Position numbers and translations under genes: made by a program. Below, one piece after another: positions 1-5,209 of a stretch of DNA of 5,209 bases. Each line of letters opens with the position of its first letter. Position 1 is the stretch's first letter. The stretch covers positions 1-5,209 of the forward strand of contig CAMWXF010000162.1 of assembly GCA_947178115.1 (NCBI GenBank), given 5' to 3'. The stretch is from an uncultured Lachnospiraceae bacterium. GTDB lineage: Bacteria > Bacillota > Clostridia > Lachnospirales > Lachnospiraceae. The notes beneath the pieces were generated by a model. The model was not told the DNA's origin. It made no database searches and saw nothing but the letters and a program-made list of their open reading frames with translations.

Positions 1-756
1 GGATTACAGGACGGGGATCTGACGAGGCAGACTGTCTTGGGAAGGGCATTGTCCTTGTTTATGGCAGCGCTTGAGATGATACACAACTATTCTCTTGTGC
101 ATGACGATCTACCGGCGATGGATAATGATGAATACCGAAGAGGGCGTAAAACCACGCATGTAGTCTACGGAGAAGGTATGGCGGTTCTGGCAGGCGACGG
201 TCTTCTGAACTATGCTTTCGAGACGGCAGCACAAGCCTTTGAGGGCGCAGAGTCGATGGAAGAGTATCGCAGAATTGCACATTCCATGCAGATTCTTGGT
301 CGTAAGGCCGGAATATACGGTATGATCGGCGGGCAGTGTGCAGATTTGGAAGCAGAAGCAATGGGCGATGACGTAAATGAAGAGATGCTTCTCTACATCC
401 ATGAGCACAAAACAGCGGCGCTGATTCAGGCTGCCATGACGATCGGTGCAACATTGGCTGGAGCCGGGCAGGAGGCCATAGAGAAACTGGAAAAATGTGC
501 ATATAATATCGGAATTGCATTCCAGATCCAGGACGATATTTTGGATGTGACGAGCAGTCTGGAAGTGCTCGGTAAATCGGTGGGAAGTGATGAGAAAAAC
601 CATAAACTTACCTATGTTACCATGCACGGGCTGGAGGAATCAGCGAAACAGGTGGAAGAATTATCCAAGGAGGCTGTCAGATTACTGCGTTCTTTTCCAA
701 GACATAATCCGTTTCTGGAGGAACTGGTAGAGCAGTTGATTCACAGGGAGAAATAA
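1..756 (+). CDS. ispA: Farnesyl diphosphate synthase-type polyprenyl synthetase (5'-truncated)
   Basis: Cytoplasmic trans-prenyltransferase that adds IPP to DMAPP/GPP, normally making C15 farnesyl diphosphate. The frame is open from base 1 (251 residues to the TAA at 754-756). The family is about 290-300 residues long, so roughly 45 N-terminal residues, including the GGKR IPP-binding motif, lie outside the window. The TTG at 37 is an internal codon, not the start. Visible motifs, numbered from base 1: first Asp-rich motif DDLPAMD at 35-41, whose four-residue spacing is the bacterial (type II) FPP synthase signature; Tyr30, five residues before it, at the position that limits chain length; GMIGGQCADL 107-116; HKT 136-138; second Asp-rich motif DDILD 178-182; GKSVGSDEKNHK 191-202. 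Tyr30 favours a C15 product, but a C20 product cannot be excluded. The ispA-dxs neighbourhood supports a role in isoprenoid synthesis. Confidence 0.95.
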   Translation, partial: GLQDGDLTRQTVLGRALSLFMAALEMIHNYSLVHDDLPAMDNDEYRRGRKTTHVVYGEGMAVLAGDGLLNYAFETAAQAFEGAESMEEYRRIAHSMQILGRKAGIYGMIGGQCADLEAEAMGDDVNEEMLLYIHEHKTAALIQAAMTIGATLAGAGQEAIEKLEKCAYNIGIAFQIQDDILDVTSSLEVLGKSVGSDEKNHKLTYVTMHGLEESAKQVEELSKEAVRLLRSFPRHNPFLEELVEQLIHREK

Positions 757-760
757 GCAC

Positions 761-765
761 GGAGG
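761..765 (+). promoter_or_regulatory. Shine-Dalgarno site of dxs
   Basis: GGAGG lies 6 bases before the ATG at 772. It falls inside the 15-bp gap after ispA, and the ispA stop codon (754-756) is in frame with dxs. This fixes 772 as the dxs start, as no other usual start codon lies between. Confidence 0.85.
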
Positions 766-771
766 ATTACC

Positions 772-2652
772 ATGTTTATAGAGAAGATAGAACAGACAAA
801 TGATATCAAGCAGCTTACGGAGGCGGATTACGGTGTGCTGGCGGAAGAAATCAGAGAATTCCTGATTACATCTATCAGCGAGACCGGCGGGCACTTGGGG
901 TCTAATCTCGGTGCCGTGGAACTGACTATGGCGCTGCATTTGTTTTTGAATCTGCCGGAGGATAAGATTATCTGGGATGTGGGACATCAGTCTTACACTC
1001 ATAAGATTCTGACGGGCAGGCGGGACGGATTCGCTAATCTGCGCAAGTTCGGCGGTATGAGCGGTTTTCCGAAACGTAAGGAGAGCGACTGCGATTGTTT
1101 TGATACGGGGCACAGCTCTACTTCCATCTCCGCCGGGCTCGGCATGGTGAAGGCAAGAGATATTCAGGGCGGGAAGAACACGATCGTTTCAGTGATCGGT
1201 GACGGTTCCCTGACCGGCGGTATGGCATATGAGGCGCTTAACAATGCCTCCCGGCTGGAAACCAATTTCATTATCGTGCTGAATGATAATAACATGTCCA
1301 TATCGGAAAATGTGGGCGGTGTGTCCAAATATCTGAATAACATCAGAACGGCAGATATGTATCTGGACTTGAAAGAGGGGGTATACAATTCGCTTCACGG
1401 CAAGTCAAAATATGGAGATAAAATGGTGTCCCAGATCAGACGCGTCAAGAGCAGTTTCAAGAATCTGGTAGTGCCGGGCATGTTTTTTGAAGATATGGGG
1501 ATCACTTACTTAGGGCCGGTGGACGGGCATAATATATCCGCCATGGTGCGTATGCTGAAAGAGGCCAAGAAGATACGAGGTGCGGTTCTTCTGCATGTCA
1601 TCACCCAGAAGGGTAAGGGATATGCACCGGCGGAGCGGCATCCTGCCAGATTTCACGGGGCGGAGCCCTTTGATATCGAGACGGGTATTCCGAGTAAGCC
1701 GCAGAGCAAAGCGAATTACACGGACATTTTTTCAACAGTCATGTGTAAAATGGGACAGCGGGATGAACAGGTGGTGGCGATCACGGCAGCCATGCCGGAC
1801 GGCACCGGACTGAAGCGTTTCCGTAACATGTATCCGGAACGGTTCTTTGACGTGGGAATTGCGGAGGAGCATGCGGTAACTTTTGCCGCAGGGCTGGCGG
1901 CAGGAGGGCTTAAACCGATCGTTGCGATCTATTCCTCTTTTCTGCAAAGGGCCTATGATCAGATTCTGCATGACGTATGCCTGCAGAACCTGCCGGTAGT
2001 ATTTGCCATAGACAGGGCCGGGCTGGTGGGTAGTGATGGTGAGACGCATCAGGGTATTTTTGACCTGTCGTACCTATCGTCCATACCGAATATGCACATT
2101 ATGGCGCCTAAGAATAAATGGGAACTTTCCGACATGATGAAGTTTGCGGTAGCTTCCGGAATGCCGATTGCACTCCGCTATCCGAGAGGAGAGGCTTTCG
2201 ACGGACTTAAGGATAACCGTGCGCCGATCGAGTATGGTAAGAGTGAAGCGATCTATGAGGAAGAGGATATCATTCTATTTGCGGTAGGCAGTATGGTGAA
2301 GGTGGCGCTTACGGTACGGGAGCAGCTTAAGGAAAGAGGATATTCCTGTTCCTTGACCAATGCCAGATTCGTAAAGCCCATTGACGAGCAGGCAGTCAGG
2401 GAGGCATGCAGGGAGCATAAGCTGATCGTGACCATGGAGGAGAATGTCTTAAGCGGCGGCTATGGCGAGAAGGTCAGAGCCTATGTGGATGAAATCAATG
2501 CGCCGGTTCGTGTGCTGAACATAGCGATTCCGGACGAGTATGTAGAACACGGCAATGTGGAACTGCTGAAACGGGAGATCGGCATCGATGCGGATTCCAT
2601 CGTGAAGAAGATAATGACGGCATATGTATCCATGGCGGCAAATGATAAATAA
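772..2652 (+). CDS. dxs: 1-deoxy-D-xylulose-5-phosphate synthase
   Basis: Thiamine-diphosphate enzyme that condenses pyruvate with glyceraldehyde 3-phosphate to DXP with loss of CO2. This is the first and usually flux-controlling step of the MEP isoprenoid pathway, in the cytoplasm. The protein is 626 residues, full length for the family (about 620). The N-terminal TPP domain shows GGHLGSNLG at 39-47 (His41 corresponds to a catalytic His), WDVGHQ 68-73, and the Mg/TPP motif GDGSLTGG 143-150 followed by LNDNN 170-174. YLGPVDGHN 246-254 precedes the transketolase-like pyrimidine-binding domain (about 313-475). That domain has GIAEEHAV 362-369 with the catalytic Glu365, DRAGLVGSDGETHQG 414-428 and the phosphate-binding YPRG 470-473. 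A C-terminal transketolase domain follows (about 490-615). No frameshift or missing key residue is seen. The start has a good ribosome binding site 15 bp after ispA, so the two genes are probably co-transcribed. Confidence 0.98.
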   Translation: MFIEKIEQTNDIKQLTEADYGVLAEEIREFLITSISETGGHLGSNLGAVELTMALHLFLNLPEDKIIWDVGHQSYTHKILTGRRDGFANLRKFGGMSGFPKRKESDCDCFDTGHSSTSISAGLGMVKARDIQGGKNTIVSVIGDGSLTGGMAYEALNNASRLETNFIIVLNDNNMSISENVGGVSKYLNNIRTADMYLDLKEGVYNSLHGKSKYGDKMVSQIRRVKSSFKNLVVPGMFFEDMGITYLGPVDGHNISAMVRMLKEAKKIRGAVLLHVITQKGKGYAPAERHPARFHGAEPFDIETGIPSKPQSKANYTDIFSTVMCKMGQRDEQVVAITAAMPDGTGLKRFRNMYPERFFDVGIAEEHAVTFAAGLAAGGLKPIVAIYSSFLQRAYDQILHDVCLQNLPVVFAIDRAGLVGSDGETHQGIFDLSYLSSIPNMHIMAPKNKWELSDMMKFAVASGMPIALRYPRGEAFDGLKDNRAPIEYGKSEAIYEEEDIILFAVGSMVKVALTVREQLKERGYSCSLTNARFVKPIDEQAVREACREHKLIVTMEENVLSGGYGEKVRAYVDEINAPVRVLNIAIPDEYVEHGNVELLKREIGIDADSIVKKIMTAYVSMAANDK

Positions 2653-2661
2653 CATATGTTA
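2650..2661. repeat. Perfect 12-bp palindrome over the dxs stop codon
   Basis: TAACATATGTTA equals its own reverse complement. Its first three bases are the dxs TAA stop. It could be a protein-binding half-site pair or simply chance in an AT-rich junction. Without a central loop it would be a poor RNA hairpin. No function is assigned. Confidence 0.4.
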
Positions 2662-2674
2662 CATAAACGTGCTG

Positions 2675-2693
2675 CATTATTGTCGCAGTAATG
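2675..2693 (+). other. Short hairpin in the dxs-tlyA spacer
   Basis: CATTATTG (2675-2682) can pair with CAGTAATG (2686-2693) across a 3-base TCG loop. This gives an 8-bp stem with one G-U pair. No T-run follows: the next bases are ACCGGCGG, leading into the tlyA ribosome binding region. It does not look like an intrinsic terminator. An RNA-processing or stability element at the operon's widest gap is possible, and chance pairing is equally so. Confidence 0.35.
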
Positions 2694-2712
2694 ACCGGCG
2701 GATGGGAAATAT

Positions 2713-3609
2713 ATGAAAGAGAGACTGGATGTCATTCTGGTGAAACAGGGCTTCGCACCGTCCAGAGAGAAGGCCAAGGCGATTCTCATGACGGGAAATG
2801 TCTTTGTAAACGGGCAGAGAGAAGATAAGGCAGGAACGACTTTTGACGAGAGTACAATTCAAATAGAGGTGAAGGGAAGTACGTTAAAATATGTGAGCCG
2901 TGGCGGTTTGAAGCTGGAGAAAGCCATGAGTGAGTTCCAGATCACGCTTGCGGGTGCAGTCTGTATGGATATCGGCGCTTCCACAGGAGGTTTTACGGAC
3001 TGCATGCTGCAAAACGGTGCGGATAAGGTGTATGCGGTCGATGTGGGACACGGGCAGCTTGCATGGAAACTTCGAAGTGACGAACGTGTGGTTTGTATGG
3101 AGAAGACGAACTTTCGGTATGTGACGCCGGAAGATATCACAGAACAGATTGATTTTGGTTCGGTGGATGTCTCTTTTATTTCATTGACAAAGATTTTGAT
3201 TCCGGCGAGAAATCTGCTGCGCACGCAGGGGCATATGGTGTGCCTGATCAAGCCGCAGTTTGAAGCGGGTAAGGATAAGGTCGGTAAAAAGGGTGTTGTA
3301 AGAGAACCGCAGGTGCATAGAGAAGTGGTGCATAAAGTGGTGGATTTTGCCGATCTGATCGGATTTGAGGTGAGAGGACTGACCTATTCTCCGATTAAGG
3401 GGCCGGAGGGCAATATCGAGTATCTGGTCTGGCTGGAAAAAAGAGCGGACATCTCGGAAGATGTTTTGGCAATGACGGAAGCGGATGCGGAGCAGGCGCT
3501 GGGCAGTCTGATTCAATCCGAAGCCGGCAGATCGCGCAGGGAAGATATGGAGAAGTTGATTGCGTGTGTTGTGGAAGAGGCGCATGGTGCGCTGGATGAG
3601 GCGAAATAA
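2713..3609 (+). CDS. tlyA: TlyA family rRNA (cytidine-2'-O)-methyltransferase
   Basis: Predicted SAM-dependent 2'-O-methylation of cytidine in ribosomal RNA. Characterised TlyA proteins modify C1920 of 23S rRNA, and some also C1409 of 16S rRNA; loss gives capreomycin resistance in mycobacteria. The protein is 298 residues. It starts with an S4 RNA-binding domain (about 3-58), then the linker and SRGGLKL (62-68), then a Rossmann-like FtsJ-type methyltransferase fold. SAM motif I is DIGASTGGFTDC at 86-97. A K-D-K-E catalytic set is visible: Lys67, Asp152 in VDVSF, Lys180 in LIKPQF, Glu236 in GPEGNIEY. The fold ends near 245, leaving a charged tail of about 50 residues. ATG 2713 is chosen because an in-frame TGA (2692-2694) lies just upstream; the ribosome binding site (GATGGGA, 2701-2707) is only moderate. 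The family was once called hemolysin, but the motifs support a methyltransferase. The target nucleotide cannot be read from sequence. Confidence 0.93.
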   Translation: MKERLDVILVKQGFAPSREKAKAILMTGNVFVNGQREDKAGTTFDESTIQIEVKGSTLKYVSRGGLKLEKAMSEFQITLAGAVCMDIGASTGGFTDCMLQNGADKVYAVDVGHGQLAWKLRSDERVVCMEKTNFRYVTPEDITEQIDFGSVDVSFISLTKILIPARNLLRTQGHMVCLIKPQFEAGKDKVGKKGVVREPQVHREVVHKVVDFADLIGFEVRGLTYSPIKGPEGNIEYLVWLEKRADISEDVLAMTEADAEQALGSLIQSEAGRSRREDMEKLIACVVEEAHGALDEAK

Positions 3610-3612
3610 GAG

Positions 3613-4491
3613 ATGAAGCACTTTTATCTGATCACAAACGAGGTGAAAGATCCGCAGGGTCAATACACGGAGCGGATCACCGCTTATCTGGAAGCGAGAG
3701 GCGGTCTCGTCACCTGTGTGGATAATACTGCCGAGGCAATCAGGACGGCGATTCATGAGCCGCGGGCGGTAAATTCAGGGGCGGCAGATGGCAGCAGGAA
3801 TGATGGAGCGGAATGCGTTCTTGTACTGGGCGGTGACGGCACTGTATTAAGAGCGGCGCGGAATATCATGGATAGCGACATACCGTTGCTGGGCGTAAAT
3901 CTCGGCACTTTGGGATATTTGGCGGAAGTGGAGATCGGGAATATAGAGCAGGCGCTTAGCAGACTGCTTACAGATGACTATACGCGGGAAGAGCGGATGA
4001 TGCTGGAAGGACTTGTGGAGACCGGAGAGCAGACGGAAGAGAATTATGCCCTCAATGATATCGTGATTTCCAGGTGTGGTTCTTTGCAGATTCTGACCTT
4101 CGATATCTATGTCAACGGACAGTTCCTAAACAGTTACAGTGCGGACGGCATGATTGTGGCGACTCCGACAGGGTCTACCGGCTACAATATGTCGGCGGGC
4201 GGACCCATCGTGGAACCGGCGGCAAGTCTGCTGCTCCTGACACCGATTTGTCCGCATACATTAAATACGAGAAGCATTGTGCTGGCCTCTGAGGATGAGA
4301 TCAGGATAGAGGTCTCACAGGGGAAAGACGGGAGCATGCAGACGGTGGAGGCCAACTTTGACGGCAGCCATAAGATTATCATGCAGACCGGAGACAGCAT
4401 TATGATTCGTAAGGCATCTAAGACCACGGGAATTCTGAAACTGAATACGGAGAGTTTTCTCGCGGTACTGCATAAAAAAATGAGCGAATAA
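3613..4491 (+). CDS. nadK: NAD kinase (ATP/polyphosphate-dependent)
   Basis: Phosphorylates NAD to NADP in the cytoplasm, supplying reducing cofactor for biosynthesis. The 292 residues match the family's length. Key features are GGDGT at 73-77 (Asp75 is the catalytic/nucleotide-binding Asp), LGTLGYL 97-103, the NAD-binding LND at 147-149, ADGMIVATPTGSTGYNMSAG at 177-196 covering the glycine-rich second conserved motif, TPICPHTL 210-217, and NFDG 248-251 near the C-terminus. Residues about 51-67, just before the GGDGT strand, form a Gly/Ser/Asn/Ala-rich loop where the family varies. Only 3 bp separate this ATG from the tlyA stop, and the nearest Shine-Dalgarno-like bases (GAGG 3598-3601) are 11 bases away inside tlyA. 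Translational coupling is therefore likely. In Bacillus subtilis nadK is not in this cluster; its place between tlyA and argR fits Clostridia. Confidence 0.96.
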   Translation: MKHFYLITNEVKDPQGQYTERITAYLEARGGLVTCVDNTAEAIRTAIHEPRAVNSGAADGSRNDGAECVLVLGGDGTVLRAARNIMDSDIPLLGVNLGTLGYLAEVEIGNIEQALSRLLTDDYTREERMMLEGLVETGEQTEENYALNDIVISRCGSLQILTFDIYVNGQFLNSYSADGMIVATPTGSTGYNMSAGGPIVEPAASLLLLTPICPHTLNTRSIVLASEDEIRIEVSQGKDGSMQTVEANFDGSHKIIMQTGDSIMIRKASKTTGILKLNTESFLAVLHKKMSE

Positions 4492-4503
4492 TAGATGGAT
4501 GAT

Positions 4504-4508
4504 AGGGG
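4504..4508 (+). promoter_or_regulatory. Shine-Dalgarno site of argR with short spacing
   Basis: AGGGG ends only 3 bases before the ATG at 4512, closer than the usual 5-9. An in-frame TAG at 4503-4505 overlaps it, so 4512 is the earliest possible start. The two ATGs at 4495 and 4499 are in other frames. Confidence 0.6.
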
Positions 4509-4511
4509 ATT

Positions 4512-4979
4512 ATGAAGCAGACGATCAAGAAGCGAAGACACGAAAAAATCAACGAACTGGTCAGCCAGTATGAGATAGATACGCAGGAGGAGCTGGCGGA
4601 CAGATTGTGTGAGGCAGGTTACCAGGTCACGCAGGCAACGGTATCACGGGATATCAGGGAACTGAAACTGTCCAAGATTCCGGTGGGTAAGGGCCGGCAG
4701 AAGTATGTGGCTTTTACACAGGAGGAGTCGCATCTGGGGGATAAGTATATCAGAGTGCTGCGGGAAGGATATGTGTCCATGGATCTGGCGCAGAACCTGC
4801 TGGTGATCAAGACGGTGCCCGGCATGGCGATGGCTGTGGCTGCGGCGGTGGATGCATTGAAAATAGAAGAAGTAGTAGGGTGCATCGCGGGAGATAATAC
4901 GATCATGATGGCAATGCGCAATGAGGCGACGGCGGCCGCTGTTATGGATAAGATTGAGAGAATGCTAGAGCACTCATGA
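4512..4979 (+). CDS. argR: Arginine repressor ArgR/AhrC
   Basis: Arginine-responsive transcription factor. Hexamers bound to L-arginine repress arginine biosynthesis operons and in Bacillus (AhrC) activate catabolism. The 155 residues match the family (about 150-156). The N-terminal winged helix-turn-helix (about 1-68) carries the recognition-helix signature TQATVSRDIRELKL at 40-53, typical of the Gram-positive branch. A linker (about 70-80) leads to the C-terminal oligomerisation and arginine-binding domain, with VIKTVPGMA 98-106 and GCIAGDNT 123-130. Asp128 matches the conserved arginine-contacting Asp; the next residue is Asn129 where most members have a second Asp. No arg biosynthesis gene is in the window, so its targets lie elsewhere. 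Placement directly before recN is a conserved Firmicutes arrangement. It lies 20 bp after nadK and is probably on the same transcript. I saw no convincing ARG box near it. Confidence 0.96.
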   Translation: MKQTIKKRRHEKINELVSQYEIDTQEELADRLCEAGYQVTQATVSRDIRELKLSKIPVGKGRQKYVAFTQEESHLGDKYIRVLREGYVSMDLAQNLLVIKTVPGMAMAVAAAVDALKIEEVVGCIAGDNTIMMAMRNEATAAAVMDKIERMLEHS

Positions 4980-4983
4980 GGTG
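4978..4983 (+). promoter_or_regulatory. Shine-Dalgarno site of recN overlapping the argR stop
   Basis: GAGGTG begins within the argR TGA stop (4977-4979) and ends 5 bases before the recN ATG at 4989. That TGA is also in frame with recN, so the start cannot lie further upstream. The arrangement suggests coupled translation of argR and recN. Confidence 0.8.
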
Positions 4984-4988
4984 AAAAG

Positions 4989-5209
4989 ATGCTACAAAGT
5001 TTACATGTGAAAAATCTGGCGTTAATAGACGAGGCGGAGGTTACTTTTGGTGACGGGCTCAATATTCTGACCGGAGAGACGGGAGCCGGTAAGTCCATTA
5101 TCATAGGTTCCATCAATCTGGCGTTGGGCGCGAAGGCAGATAAGGATATGATCCGCACCGGGGCAGAGTACGCTCTGGTGGAATTGATTTTTACGGTGGA
5201 TCAGCCCAG
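4989..5209 (+). CDS. recN: DNA repair ATPase RecN, N-terminal part (3'-truncated)
   Basis: SMC-like ATPase recruited early to DNA double-strand breaks, where it helps hold and align ends for RecA-dependent recombination. Only the first 73 residues are in the window; full-length proteins are about 550-570 residues, with a long coiled coil between two ATPase halves. The start MLQSLHVKNLALIDEAEV is characteristic of RecN, and the Walker A loop GETGAGKS is at residues 29-36 (Lys35, Ser36). LALGAKADKDMIRTGAE at 44-60 follows, as in the family. The segment after the P-loop reads IIIGSIN, where many RecN proteins have IIIDAL. Walker B and the signature motif are beyond the window. It starts 9 bp after argR with a good ribosome binding site. 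Other SMC-like ATPases are much less likely, given the N-terminal sequence and the argR-recN order. Confidence 0.93.
   Translation, partial: MLQSLHVKNLALIDEAEVTFGDGLNILTGETGAGKSIIIGSINLALGAKADKDMIRTGAEYALVELIFTVDQP

Noticed and set aside
59..520. Minus-strand open frame of 153 codons across ispA
   Set aside because: It is antisense to a strongly conserved gene, resembles no known family, and has no plausible start context. It is a codon-bias shadow.
37..756. A shorter ispA starting at the TTG at 37
   Set aside because: The frame is open back to base 1 and the missing N-terminus of the family lies upstream, so the gene is cut by the window edge rather than starting here.
1580..1813. Plus-strand frame of 77 codons inside dxs
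   Set aside because: It lies wholly within the TPP and pyrimidine domains of Dxs in another frame, and its Arg-rich composition is typical of a shadow frame.
2675..2700. Intrinsic terminator between dxs and tlyA
   Set aside because: The stem is AT-rich and no T-run follows it; a GC-containing ribosome binding region comes next.
2680..2712. Sigma-A promoter before tlyA (TTGTCG with a downstream AAATAT)
   Set aside because: The -10 match is poor, it overlaps the ribosome binding region, and no leader would remain.
4474..4480. Run of seven A bases near the nadK end as a programmed frameshift site
   Set aside because: It falls six codons from the stop and a shift would only change the last few residues. 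There is no stimulatory structure and no fusion to argR results.
4484..4511. ARG box (ArgR operator) upstream of argR for autoregulation
   Set aside because: Only a fragment resembling GAATAATA is present, with no paired inverted half-site, and it overlaps the nadK stop in an operon-internal gap.
4619..5158. Minus-strand open frame of 179 codons spanning argR and recN
   Set aside because: It opposes two well-identified genes and their junction. The Ser/Ala/Ile/Met-rich composition is what reverse reading of these genes produces.

Overview
The window is a compact stretch of bacterial chromosome. It reads as the middle of one co-directional operon, with every supported gene on the + strand. 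The order is ispA (5' end cut by the window), dxs, tlyA, nadK, argR and recN (3' end cut by the window). Gene order, balanced base composition, strong purine-rich Shine-Dalgarno sites at some genes, and protein signatures such as the AhrC/ArgR-type repressor all point to Firmicutes, class Clostridia. A Lachnospiraceae-like gut anaerobe is my best guess. That placement comes from recognising the families, not from a database search.

Layout: positions 1-756 encode most of a farnesyl-diphosphate-synthase-type prenyltransferase. Positions 772-2652 encode a complete 1-deoxyxylulose-5-phosphate synthase. A 60-bp spacer (2653-2712) follows; it is the longest intergenic gap and holds a small hairpin plus a perfect palindrome over the dxs stop codon. 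Positions 2713-3609 encode a TlyA-type rRNA 2'-O-methyltransferase, 3613-4491 an NAD kinase and 4512-4979 an arginine repressor. Positions 4989-5209 encode the N-terminal 73 residues of RecN with its Walker A loop. Junction gaps are 15, 60, 3, 20 and 9 bp. I see no intrinsic terminator and no convincing promoter, so one transcript starting upstream of the window is the simplest reading.

Function: dxs opens the MEP pathway to IPP/DMAPP, and ispA condenses these into farnesyl diphosphate for undecaprenyl phosphate and other isoprenoids. NAD kinase makes the NADP(H) needed by MEP-pathway reductases and by biosynthesis generally. TlyA modifies the ribosome, ArgR controls arginine metabolism and RecN acts in double-strand-break repair. 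The last three share a transcript with the isoprenoid genes but not an obvious pathway. Clustering of ispA-dxs-tlyA-argR-recN is a long-conserved Firmicutes arrangement.

There are no mobile elements, RNA genes, CRISPR arrays or defence-like genes here, and I found no undescribed system. The findings are modest details: spacer structures, a C-terminal tail on TlyA, and single-residue variations in ArgR and RecN.
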